A stretch of 64,000 nucleotides of DNA. It comes from Erigeron canadensis (lineage: Eukaryota > Streptophyta > Magnoliopsida > Asterales > Asteraceae). The notes beneath the pieces were generated by a model that saw nothing but the letters and a program-made list of their open reading frames with translations, was not told the DNA's origin and did not search any database. The translations under genes were made by a program, and so were the position numbers. The stretch spans positions 38,872,055 to 38,936,054 of the forward strand of contig NC_057762.1 of assembly GCF_010389155.1 (NCBI RefSeq), read 5' to 3'. Below, piece by piece: positions 11,601 to 23,400 of this stretch (position 1 is the first letter of the stretch; each line of letters opens with the position of its first letter).

Positions 11601-13670
11601 AGTTAATCAAAAATATACCAGATGTCAATGGTACCGTACTATATGAAATAAATATATAAACCTTCAATTCAATATATATATGCCAAACGTAAGACCAGAT
11701 TTGGCTATATTAAACTTGTACAAGTGTTAACATACGAGAGGAAAATAAAGGGAAGGTGATGCAGTTAGTTATTAAACACTACTACACCATGGATAAGAAG
11801 ATAAGATTTAGAGTATTGTATATATTTTTTTTAATAATATATGCTTTAAATAATGAATTCAAGTTACTGTATTATATTATGACAGGTTATAGATATGTCT
11901 GTGGTCATATATAATATGTTTATGTGGAAAGAGAGTGGTCCATTGACAGAGAAACAAAGGTGGTCACCGTCATTGCTAATGGGGGAGGTTTGAGAGACTT
12001 TGTTTGTTTATAAGTTAGGTCGCCTTAATTAATAATAATAATTAAAATATAAAATTAACTAAAATAGTTAACAATCATCAATGATTATATTTTAAAATTA
12101 TTTTATCTAGAATAATAAAATTTGTTGTTTAGAATAACATATAACATAGTTCTTAACATAATAACAATTATTATTGTAAACACAAAAAATCATTTACAAT
12201 TTTTATATGTTTATACGTAATTGATATATATGAACAAATTTATTTACATCTAAATAAAAGACAAATTTTTAAGGTTTAAAAAAGAACCTCTATTTCACGA
12301 AATGAACTTTTATGAGTTTTCACATATAAACGAACTTAAATAACGCGTGTTTTAAACACAATTTAAAAGTTGTCGCAATTTTTAGAAGAAAAAAAAAATC
12401 CTAAGGTGAAAATATATATGGGTTCAAATGATAAGTTTTTTGAAATGAAAAAAATAAAAAGTTTGCCCTATTAGATAGGCTTTTCTCCTTTCCTTCAATT
12501 TTTTTTTTTTTTTTTGGTAATTAGAAAATGATGTTATTGCCTTGTCAAAACAGACAATTGATAAAGAAGCTCCCTATGGCTCAAAGCATTGAGGCATGAA
12601 ATGTTTATTTACATTTCTAGTAAGATAAATTAATTTTGATACACCTAAGGAAATAGAGTCTAGCTAGTATTTCGTCTTTCCTTATTTAAAAATATATATT
12701 ATAAGTTTATTTGAATATAATAATTAAGCGCGTAATACATTTTCGTTGACGCAAGTATCAATAATATTATTAGTCGCACAACATATGGAAAAAGTTTTTG
12801 ATAGGTATAATAATATAACTAGAATTGAAAAAAAACTTAATTTATAAGAGAGTAAAATTAAAATAAATCACGACACATTTTTAGACAACTTAACTATAAA
12901 ATTCACAAATTATTAAGCTTAAATATTTCCATTTGTATAGCAAAGCTGTCATTTTTAATATTTAATATCCTAATATTTTATAACCTTTGGTATTAAACGA
13001 CACTAAATCTAAGCCGTCAAAAGCACGACGTATGTTGGTCCCTACGTGCGAGACTCCTATCTATGACTTCTATTTTCATTTTATTTTGTCTCTATTCCTA
13101 ATTCAATCCATTCTTGTCCTCATTAATACCAAGCCTAATTATCATTTAATTTGGTTAAATTTGATACGTAACATACTTGGCTAGCCCACTTGTACTGGCA
13201 GTATTTATTTATTAGAAGTACATTTTCGACCATATATATTTATAAAAATTTAAAATTCAAACATCGTAAGATGCGTTTGTTTGGTGGTGAAAGAAAGAAT
13301 CCTTGCATGGGCTGTTTATATGGGCCCATCTGTTTGGGTCTGGACTTTAGCTTTGCCAACACAAAGTCCTAGTTAACATATTAGAGAACAGAGAGCATCT
13401 GTTACACAGTAACATATTTATTTAAGCTCAAGTCCAGTTTAATCATACTGTGACGTTGCGCTTGAAGTGGCTTTAAGCCTTTAACTACTTAAAAAGATTG
13501 ATATACGATTATACATGGGGTATTTTTGAAAAAAATCTTTTTGTTAACAAAGTACCAAATTTTAAATGAAACCAAAATCTATTCATTTACAAACTGACGA
13601 TAAAATGGACATTATTATCAACATTATAGAGAGAAAAAGAAATAAACTTACTATAACGAGTGAAAGCACC
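8654..13670. other. Gene-free region downstream of the DREB gene
   Basis: The first 400 bp probably include the 3'UTR of the AP2/ERF gene. A short GGATAT repeat lies at about 8821-8840 and ATT runs at about 8907. The remainder is AT-rich with no supported gene, no splice-like structure and no recognised transposon protein. Short frames at 9401, 12987 and 13190 have no recognisable content. Confidence 0.6.
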
Positions 13671-14207
13671 CGCGCGTTGCGGCGGTGAGATAGTAAGGTG
13701 ATAGGTCGTAGAGTGTGATAGGTCATATAAAGTGATAAGTTATAGAGTGTGATAGCTAAATATCTTAGCCGTACGGGATCCGTCCTCGGATTTTAAATTT
13801 CGTCGAAAATATATCGAATGACATCTCTAATGAAAAAACTTAAAATTTTAAAAACACCCATATAGTTTTATAATTTATCGGTTTACAGTTTTTAAGATAA
13901 AATATTTTGAATTAATTAGATGAATAAATTGATTTATGATGAGAGAAAAATGAGAGGTTGAGATTTAAGGAGAGATTGTGAAAAATGAGTGGTTGAAATT
14001 TGTTCAATGGGTATTATGAATAAATGATAGAGGTATTTTGGGATTTTCAACTAATTAAAGTTGAAAAAATAAAAGGAGGAAATGGTGTATAATGTAACTT
14101 GTATAAAGAACAAGTTAAAAGTTTGTTCCATCTTAAATTATTCATTTATATTATAGTTTTTCAAATACAAATTTTAGTATGTGCATAAATATTCATTCCA
14201 GGTGGTA
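13671..14207. other. Possible dispersed repeat next to the retroelement
   Basis: Near 13664-13690 there is a GC-rich phrase (GCACCCGCGCGTTGCGGCGG) that stands out from the AT-rich surroundings. A few GTGATAG-type short repeats follow, then AT-rich sequence up to the target site of the copia element. It looks like the terminus of an older dispersed repeat, but I cannot define its other end. Confidence 0.3.
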
Positions 14208-14212
14208 AACAA
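14208..14212. repeat. Target site duplication (left), AACAA
   Basis: AACAA immediately left of the LTR matches AACAA at 29364-29368 exactly. Five bases is the usual copia target duplication length, and the match fixes both element ends. Confidence 0.9.
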
Positions 14213-14499
14213 TGTAATGTATGCAAATTGCGTAGTGAATCTTTAAGGGAAATAATAGAATGTAGGTAATTGAGAGAATGTAGGTATTAGAACTATTATT
14301 AATTAGGTGCAAAAAGGTTAAGTTTTATTCCATGTGGGGGGTTTATATAGGCATATAAATTGCACTTAAACCCCCTCTCATAATTACAAATAAGTACATG
14401 GCTAATTACATGATAAACCCTTATCTAAAACATAATAAACTCAAAGGACAACATAATTACTTAATTACAAAACATGCACTACAAAATATAAAGCTAACA
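14213..14499 (-). repeat. 3' LTR of the copia element
   Basis: 287 bp, bounded by TG and CA on either strand (TGTAATG...CTAACA as written; TGTTAG...CATTACA in element sense). It is the same length as the 5'LTR at 29077-29363 and differs by 15 substitutions with no indels. A TTTATATAGG segment could be part of the promoter. It lies directly after the polypurine tract. Confidence 0.95.
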
Positions 14500-14510
14500 A
14501 TCTCCCCCTT
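14500..14510 (-). promoter_or_regulatory. Polypurine tract (plus-strand primer)
   Basis: In element sense this reads AAGGGGGAGAT and abuts the 3'LTR. It primes plus-strand DNA synthesis. The core AGGGGGAG also occurs three times just after pol (20321-20404). Confidence 0.9.
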
Positions 14511-14529
14511 AGTGCAGTTTTGTGATTGA

Positions 14530-17500
14530 TCACTGTTGAGCCTTCTTCTTTTTCCTTTGACATCTATTTCTCTTCTTTGTTGATGATTTGGGTTTGTCAT
14601 GAAGAAACGTTTGGTCCTTAAATGCTCTCTTCTCGTACTTGTGTTTGGCCTCCTTCCAGAATTTCCTAGGTACAAAATGATACTTAGGGTCTTCAGGGCG
14701 ATTAGGAGGTTCAATGATGTTGTCAGCAAAGTTAACTGGTGGCATATTATGGAACCTTTGCTCGTTATTCGGTGAATATCTGACCCATGACCCTTTTGGG
14801 ACATGGATGACCCCCTTTTGTATCTTTGGAAGTCTGGCAGCTATGATTTGTTGTGATCTTTCTCTATGAGCCAGTCTTGACTTGATTTTACTTATTACCT
14901 TCAACAGTCTTTTCTTTTCTTTTTCAGAATCTTCAAACTCATGGAGACTTTCAAACACAGTTAAGCATTGCAAAAGAGTACCATCAGAGTACTTTGCAAG
15001 TTCGTCGAGTCTAACAAACACCTTATGTCCTTGATCACTTTCAAATACGAAGCCTCATGGGTTATCAAACACTGCACCATTGCAAAAATTTTCTATGTTG
15101 ATTCCTTTGATCCTCTGATTTGGTACGGTTAGATTGACTCTCTTTCTTTTCTTTTCAATGGCCAATTGGAAGTCTTTTTGAGTCTGACTAAGGATGAGAC
15201 TATCTATATATCTCTTAATAGCGTAATAGGCTTCTTGATTCTCTGGATCGGGCTGAATAAGCTTTCGGGCAAAATGATGAAGGAGAAAGATAAGATCATC
15301 AGCAGAAAGAAGATTGAATCTGGCTTCTCCAAACATGTATTGACGTCCGTCCTCACGTCGAACTATCAACCAGATTAGTCCAGGAGGTCTAGCATACCCA
15401 GGGTCACGCCATTCTTTGAAGTGAATACTGACAACATCAACGATCTTTATCTTGAACTGTTTCTTCCATTCCTTATTAGCTTTGTGACTTTTGGCAATGG
15501 CAAGATCTTTCAAGTATTTTGCCCTCTGATGCTCAAGATCATATGCCCTTCGAGCCCTTAATTCATCAATATCGATTTTTATCAATTCTTCCCTTTCTGA
15601 GAATATTTGAGGAGCCTTTTCTTCAAGGAACTTAGTTAATTTGAACAGTTGAGTAGGAATGGCAAGATAGTTGATTCTGCTTCTCTTATTTGGACGAAAC
15701 CCTCCCTCATTGATTTGAACTGGTGGGAATCTAGTGGGATCTTGAAAACGAGGGTGATTAAGGTGGTGAATGAGATGGTCAAGGTTTAGAAGATTTAGTG
15801 AAGGTTTAGGTTGAGGGACATTAGGGTAGTTATCAAAGCTTGGGGGAGGAAGATCATCATTATCTGAAGAATCGTTTTCATCGTTTGGATCAACATAATT
15901 TCCTCCAATAATAAGCATATCATCATCTTGAATTTCATCATTTACATCTTCAATAATAACAGAGGGATCAAGATTGAACCCTCGAGATTGAGCATCATCT
16001 CTTATAGCTGAGCCAAGCATAATCTCCGTATCCGCACTTGCTCCTATAACTGAATCAACAACATTAACAACCTCAGTGTTATCAACATTTTCACCCATTT
16101 GTTCATCATCATGAGGGGCATCTCTTGTTTGTGCTTCATCTCCAGCATCAACATTGTCGCCAACAACTTCAGTGGTAGCACTTGCTCTTACTTCAGTCGT
16201 CTCAGAATTTCTATTCTCCCCCTCGTGTTGATCCTGATCATCAGGATCATCATGTCTACGATGGACGACTGTAGCTAGTTTGCACGACTCTTCTAAGTCC
16301 GCAATTCTCTTTAAAGCTGCTTCAAGTTGTGCTTTTGTAAGAAACTGTTGCTGTTCGGCTTCTTGTTTTTGGAGAAGTAGTTGATGTTGATGGTCAAATT
16401 GAGCTTGAAGGATTGCAAGAATGTCTTTGTCAAAGGTATCGGTTTGATTGTCGAGAGAGATGAGGGCTGCATATAAGTCATCATACAAGGAATTGACGTT
16501 GGAGCGAAGTGATGTATCGAGATGTGGAGTTGAATGATGAGGGGTGTTGTTATGATGTGAGGATGAGATAGAAGGTGAAGAGTGTTGTGGTGATGGTTGA
16601 GGATTAGAATGAGGGAGAAGTCCAGCGGCTTCAAGATCTTGGAAGAGTTGTCTTTCTTCAGGATTAGCCTTAAGCCGAATGCCATCTGGATTTGGAGGAG
16701 GACTAGAAGTAGATGAAGATGATTGAGAATTGGCAGGGGCTTTTCCTTTATCCATTGGAGGACGGAGCACGACGGTTGGTGGCGGTTGAGTTGAAAGAGC
16801 AGGAGCGACCGACGTAGATGTCGTTTGCACACATGTAGGCTCCGTTGGGTTTACAGTGTGGCCTGAATGGTGTTGGCCATCAGAGCTTCCCAATGATTTA
16901 TGAAGCAAAGGCTCTACATTGGTTGTTTCAGAACTCATTGGCTCAACACAAGTGTCGGGCACAATGTTCCGGATGGTGGGACTTCCGGGTTCTCCAAGAT
17001 TGCCCGTTGTACTGGGAATTGTATCCCCAGCGCCTGTCATATTGAAATGAGCAGGACTTCCAGACACTCCTTGAGAAGATGGAATCACCGACTCTCGGTC
17101 TGTTGAAGCAACATCCAAAGGATGTGCGTGCTCAGACACATGTGTCCTAGGTGATCTAGACTCAATTGTGTGATGAAAAGAAAGTGGGAGAGAGGCAAGA
17201 GTCTCCGTGGCTTCAATATCGACATCCTCCGAGTGAGGAATTGATAGTGGACGTGGTTGGTGCCTGTGCAGTGATGAAACCGGATCCTGTAGAGAGAACC
17301 CAGAGTGGCGGGAAGGTGAATCATGCGAGGGTGGGGAGTCCTCGGCTTCTATCCTATTGGTGGCTTCCCGGCTAGTTGTTTCAACTATCGGAGGGCCATC
17401 GTTTTCTTTTTGCCTTGTACCTAACCCAGACCTCACATCCTCTCCATTTTGTTTTTCAACCCCTCCCTTAGGACCACCTTGTCTCTCCGGAATGTCAAAC

Positions 17501-18954
17501 ACAACGTCATTCAAAGGATTAGAATCTTGAGAATCGTCATGACGTGTGGAAGGAACAAATTCTGGAACATCCTCAGGAATTGGATTAAGAGGAGTCCCGA
17601 CCCTTAGGGTGAGTTTTGGAATTGGAGGGCGATCAGCAGATGATGATGAAGATGATGAAGAAGAAGAAGATGGAGTCAGAGGAGAAGGAGGGTGAGTTTT
17701 GACTTGGAGGGTGAGTTTTGGAATTGGAGGGTGATCAGCAGTGAAGGAAGCAGAGCGAGATTTTGACTTGGATTTTCTTATAGATTTGGTGCGGTGGTGA
17801 GTTTTCTGTTTCTTTGGTTGAGACTGAGGAGGAATGTCGGTGGATTGAGATGGAGCGGAAGTTCCAGGTGCCGAAACATCAACAAACCCCTCTTTTCTTT
17901 TTCTTGATATTGGACCCTCACTAGGCGACCTATGAGGGTGTGGGGAAGGCACAACTCGGTGTTGAGCGGCCATACGCCCTTCTATATACACTCTATAGAT
18001 CCTCAGGTCAGGATCATCTAGGGGCACCCGGCTCAAAAGAGATTCAGGAATTGGCATGAAAGGAAGATGAGAAAGACGATCGTTTGCATAAACAAATCGG
18101 AAGCTTGATATAACGATGCGTTGAGAATCGGGGAATCTTTGGATGTTGTGATTGTTGGCGATGAAATGCTGTAAGATAACAGATAAGAAACGAATAAAAG
18201 CAATATACTTCTTATTAGCAGTAAACTTCCCATTTACTTGAAGACGTAGATGATCAAAGGCCACGGCAGCAAAATCAATATGAAGATCAAATGCGATGCC
18301 AAACAGATATGTGATGGTGGCCTTTGTAAAATCGTCTTGTCCTTTCCTTGAGGGAGTGAAGCAATTGTTGATGATGGAACATAAAGTGTGCCACAATGGT
18401 TGAAAATTATTCTTCTTTACATCTTTCAGAGCTTAGATGTTGCCATCATATCCCAAGTCCTGGACTCTCTTCAAGATTTCAATCAGAGGAGGAAAGTCGA
18501 TGAAATCAGTGAAGCCTTCCCTTGAATCAGCAGTAGGGAACTGGAGAATTTGTCTGAATTCTTCAAGATTGAAGGTGAACTCTTGTTTGTCACCATCAGT
18601 TGTGAGCAGGGAGAACTTAAAGAAAGGTACGGCTCTGCCACGTCCGGGTACAAATTGAATGGTGCGCCATAGCTCAAACAACAATTGTTCTTCGATTCCT
18701 GTAGCAGTAATGGTGAAAGCACGATGTAATGGATGATGTACGATCATTACTAGGATAATACCATGTTGGCAGGAGAATGGTATCATCAGTTGTAGATTGT
18801 TTGGCATATTTACAGTGGCACCATCAACGAGGAAATCCATTCTGCGATTGACAAGTATGCGAATAGGAAACATTGTTTCCAAGGTTAATTTTATTTTAAA
18901 AGAAATTGAATCGTACATTGTTTTTCGAAAAAGATGTAAAAAATAGTACAACAA
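14530..18954 (-). pseudogene. Third ORF of the copia element, interrupted by two stop codons
   Basis: One reading frame runs from 18954 to 14530 and ends 19 bp before the polypurine tract. It is interrupted by a TAA at 18433-18435 and a TGA at 15055-15057. Both lie in the same frame, with coding-like sequence on each side, giving open pieces of 173, 1113 and 174 codons. The N-terminal part is globular. The middle is rich in Ser, Pro, His and Asp, with a polyserine run and a duplicated PPIPKLTL phrase. A globular region follows (phrases GEARFNLLSADDL and KYSDGTLLQ), and the tail is strongly basic (CQRKKKKAQQ). The first ATG (18954) lies inside an upstream tandem repeat unit, so the ATG at 18873 (MFPIRILVN) is a better start. 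I see no signal peptide or membrane segment, so an envelope role is not supported; the function is unknown. Both stops could have arisen by single C-to-T changes. Confidence 0.8.
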
Positions 18955-19240
18955 GGCGTTCTATATCTCACTTTTTGTAGAAAAACAGTGTATGATTAAT
19001 ATAAGCTCACAGATTTTGAGTGAAAAAGAAATTAAAGAAACAGATCATACAACTTGTTTTGCAGAAGATGCGAAGGCAGTACATCAAGGCGTTCGATGCC
19101 TTGCTTCTAAGGAAAACCCGATGTATGATACGTTTTGAAAGAAAAGTGTTCAAGTAATCAGAGTTGATTATACACCGATTTTCACAAAAGATGTAAAGGT
19201 AGTACATCAAGGCGTTCGATACCTTACTTCTTAGGGAAAA
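18930..19240. repeat. Three tandem units upstream of the third ORF
   Basis: The phrase AGATGYRAARGYAGTAC followed by ATCAAGGCGTTCGAT recurs starting at 18932 (diverged), 19065 and 19189, so the period is about 133 and 124 bp. Read on the minus strand the units encode the repeated peptide phrase SNALMYY/C inside a short open frame (19007-19309). The most downstream unit overlaps the first ATG of the third ORF. Confidence 0.7.
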
Positions 19241-19841
19241 TTGAAGTAGAATGAAATGTAGGTAAAAACACAGGAAAATGAGACAACAGCTGTTCGTGAG
19301 TCCAATCAAGATTCATGAACATTAGATTGTTCATAAATGCGAAATATCAAGGATGCACAAATTTATATAGGAATTCATGAAGAAACAGGTTTAAAAGAAT
19401 TTTCTAAGTTAATATTTTATGAATTTTCTAAGTTATTGAAGGTTGTTATTTGGTTTTGAAAATTTGTGAAAAATGGTATCTGTTGAGAGAAAAATTGGAC
19501 AGAGTGTCCCTTTAGGAAAAGTGTGTTTTCAAGAACTAATACTGGTAGGAAAAAGTGCCAGTATTTGCAAAGCATCAAGAAATCAAGTGAAAACTTGAGA
19601 TCGAAGCACTTGCTTATTTTGTGAAAGCATAGTATGAAAGCATGGCAGGGTATAAACAGGTAAACACACAAATATAGCACATAAGTAAGCAGTTTAACTA
19701 CGATAGATAGTACAGATAAAAGGCAAGTAAGCATGAAGACAGAATGGAAATGAAATAGGATACCCGAATATGTGAATGAAAATGACACGTAATCAGACCT
19801 GAAAGTAAAAATTTACAAATTCCAAACATGTGTAAGTGAAA

Positions 19842-20200
19842 ACCGGTATTAAAGCATATAAAAATGGGAATACCGGTTTCTAAGAAAGAAACCCGGTATT
19901 AGTACTATATTATGGGAATGCCGGTTTCTGGGTTGAAAACCGATATTAATGTTATTAAAAACAGAAATACCTGAAAGCTGGTTTTCGAGAAAGGAAGAAC
20001 AAATGCCGGTAATCAAACAGTTTGATACAAAGATTGAAGGAAAAGCCGGTAAGAATGCCGGTTTTTGAGAGAATGCCGGTTTTAGTGAAGAAAAGAAAAA
20101 CTTAGAGAAAATTTGGAAAGGTTATATTGGGGTCGAAGTCCGGTATTTATGGTGGTCAATACCGGATTTGACTACCGATTTTTGAAACCCGGTTTTTTTT
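19842..20200. repeat. CCGGT motif cluster between pol and third ORF
   Basis: Ten CCGGT motifs occur within 360 bp, mostly as AACCGGTATT, ATACCGGTTT or ATGCCGGTTT, with further one-base variants (ACCGATATT, ACCGGATTT). The core ACCGGT is a palindrome. The same motif set recurs in the 5' leader of the element (28041-28830). Confidence 0.85.
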
Positions 20201-20320
20201 TTTTTTAGGTGTTTGGAAAGAAAAGTTTGAAGATAAACTTGCAAGCCAAAGTGATTTTGGAAAAGTTTTCATGAGGATGGTAGACAGATAAATAGAACAA
20301 ACTATGCACAAGAACACAAA

Positions 20321-20404
20321 CTCCCCCTAGACAGAAACATGCAGTCAAGAAAGAAAATAGTTAACTCCCCCTAAATTCATGTATTCTACCATTTTTCTCC
20401 CCCT
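20321..20404 (-). promoter_or_regulatory. Three internal polypurine-tract-like motifs
   Basis: CTCCCCCT (AGGGGGAG in element sense) occurs at 20321-20328, 20365-20372 and 20397-20404, starting 84 bp after the pol stop. It is the exact core of the terminal polypurine tract. Repeated polypurine tracts near the end of pol are known from Sireviruses. They may act as internal plus-strand primers. Confidence 0.65.
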
Positions 20405-20487
20405 CAAACATTGCACGTAAGAGCATAGAAGCATTCATCAAATGTTTGATAAGCAAAATAAGTTTAGAATGAATGGCACAGAAGCAG

Positions 20488-23400
20488 TTAAGTGTCTAAG
20501 TTCAACATACCAAGCTTGGTTTTCAATAGATTAAACCTTTGTTCGTCCAAAGGTTTAGTGAAAAGGTCAGCAAGCTGGTAGTCAGTTGGGACAAAATATA
20601 ATTCGATGTTACCTTTCTCCACATGATCCTTGATAAAATGATACCTCACATCGATATGCTTCGTCCGGCTATGTTGAACTGGATTGCATGAAATAGCAAT
20701 AGCACTTTTGGAATCACAGTATATGGGAATCCGATCATAGTTGAAGCCAAAGTCAGATAGTTGTGTTTTCATCCACAGAACTTGAGAGCAACAACTAGCA
20801 GCTGCGACATACTCAGCCTCTGCGGTTGAAGTGGAAACACAATTTTGTTTCTTGGAAGACCATCCAACAAGCTTATCTCCCAAGAATTGTACACTACCAG
20901 AAGTGCTTTTCCTATCAAGTTTGCATCCTGCATGATCTGCATCTGAGTAAGCTGTTAGTTCAAATCCAGTATCTTTTGGATACCATAAACCAAGATTCAT
21001 GGTGCCCTTAAGATACCGAAAGATGCGCTTGACAGCCTGAGCATGACTATCCTTAGGGTCCGCTTGGAATCTTGCGCACATGCAAGTGGAGAACATAATA
21101 TCGGGACGGCTGGCAGTTAGGTACATTAATGAGCCAATCATGCTTCGATACAGTTTTTGGTCAAAGGGTTTACCATTGAGGTCAACATGAATTTTAGTTC
21201 TGGCTTCCATTGGTGTACCAATTGGTTGACAATTAAGCATATCAAACTTTTTCAACATATCTTGTATGTATTTGTTTTGACAAATAAAAATCCCATTTGA
21301 AAGTTGTTTTACTTGTAAACCCAAGAAAAAGTTTAATTCCCCCATCATGCTCATCTCAAATTTGTCAACCATAAGGGCAGAAAAGTTTTTGCAATATTTG
21401 GGGTTGGTAGACCCGAAGATGATGTCATCAACATAAATTTGAATGAAAATGATGTCACTTCCTTGTCGTTTGATGAACAAGGTCGTGTCGATTGTACCTT
21501 TTGTGAAGCCATACCTCAGAAGATAAGTAGATAGAGCATCATACCAGGCACGTGGAGCTTGTTTGAGACCATATAATGCTTTATCTAGTCGGTAGACATG
21601 ATTTGGACGTTTGGGATCCATGAAACCTTTTGGTTGACCGACAAACACTTCTTCTTTAAGAACTCCATTAAGGAAAGCAGACTTGACATCCATTTGGTAA
21701 ACAGTGAAGTTCTTGAATGCCGCGTAAGCAAGGAAAATGCGAATGGCTTCTATTCGAGCAACTGGAGCAAAGGTTTCATCATAGTCAATGCCGTCTTTTT
21801 GAGAATAACCTTTAGCTACCAATCTAGCCTTATTCCGGACAACAATTCCGTTTTCATCCTTCTTGTTCTTGAAAATCCATTTTGTTGGAATTGGAGCTTT
21901 GTTGACATTCGGATTGGGAACCAGTTTCCATACCTCCAGACGATTGAATTGAGTTAATTCCTCTTGCATTGCACAAACCCAGTCAGGGTCTTTCAAAGCT
22001 TCGTTAAAAGATTTTGGTTCTGCAATGCTTAGAAAATCGACGAATAAACATTCGTTGGCGGAAGCTGAGCGGGTTGTCATTTTGGCATTTGGGTCACCAA
22101 TGATTTGAGATGGAGGATGTGGAAGGATAGAGCGGGACCATTTACCAGAGTGAGGATGAGGTGTAGCAGGTTCATTATTTTCATCAGGATTCAAAAATCC
22201 TACAGAATGTTGATCAACAATTTGTTCAAAAGAAGGTTCAGACGGAAGGACATAATCAGCATCGGGATCAGTGGTATTGTCAGAAGGATGATGAGAATAG
22301 CTAGAGGAACTTTGTTGGGAGGAATCATGAGACGAACTAGTTGGGGCACGGGATTCAGAAGGAGAGTCAGGCGAAGATGGTGGAGATGATTTAGAAGATG
22401 AAGATGTTGATGTATTATGCTGATGGAAGCTGGATGAATCTGACTGAGATGTGGTCGTGGTTGAATCCTTAGGAGTGACCAAATTTGTTGGTTGACTTGG
22501 AGGATGATCGTGATAAAATTCATCAAACACAATGTCTAACTCAGCAGGTGTAGGAGTAGGAAAAGACCTATGAGTAACAGATGGAGTGGAAGATGCGGAA
22601 TTCGATGGACAGTTGAGGGAAGCGTCAGAACCATGTTGTTCAAGAACCATATCAGATAGTTCATCAAATTTGACATTCATGCTTTCCATGATATGTTTTG
22701 TTTGACGAAAGTAGACGCGGTATGCAATGGATTCTTTTGAATACCCAATGAAGTCGACCTCGTTCCCTTTGGGTTCAAATTTACCAAGATTTTTACGATC
22801 ATTCAAAACGTAGCAAACACAACCAAAAATATGCAGAAAATTCACGTTGGGCTTCCTTTTGTTGATCACCTCGTAAGGAGTTTTGTCGAACCGCTTGTTG
22901 ATGATTGAGCGATTTTGTGTAAAACACGCGGTAGCAATTGCTTCAGCCCATAGATTTTGTGGTAACTTAGAGTAAGCAACCATAGTGCGTGCAACTTCGA
23001 CAAGAGTCCGATTACGTCTTTCAACAACCCTGTTTTGTTGTGGAGTTCTGGTGGCAGAAAACTGATGAGTAATGCCAACGGAGGAACAGTAAGCTTCAAG
23101 AGTGGCATTCTTGAATTCAGTACCATTGTCAGAGCGGATGATTCTAACGTTTGATTGGATGTTGACTTGAGTCTTTTTGATGAAATCGATGATAACTTGA
23201 GGAGTTTCACTCTTTTCTCGAAGGAAGAAAACCCAAGTATAACGAGAATAATCATCGGCAATGACAAGAATGTAACGTTTTGCATGAATGCTCTGAATAC
23301 GCATCGGGCCACACAAATCCATATGAAGAATATGTAAGGGGGCTTCAGTACTTAGGTGATGTAAGGGGGCTTCAGTACTTAGGTGTTTCTTTGGACGATG

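Noticed and set aside
14530..18954. Envelope-like gene in the retroelement
   Set aside because: The position after pol is that of the env-like ORF in some Sireviruses, but no signal peptide, membrane segment or cleavage-like motif is visible.
22105..22389. 94-codon Arg-rich open frame (+) and similar frames opposite gag, pol and the third ORF
   Set aside because: They are antisense shadows of long coding frames and have no independent support.
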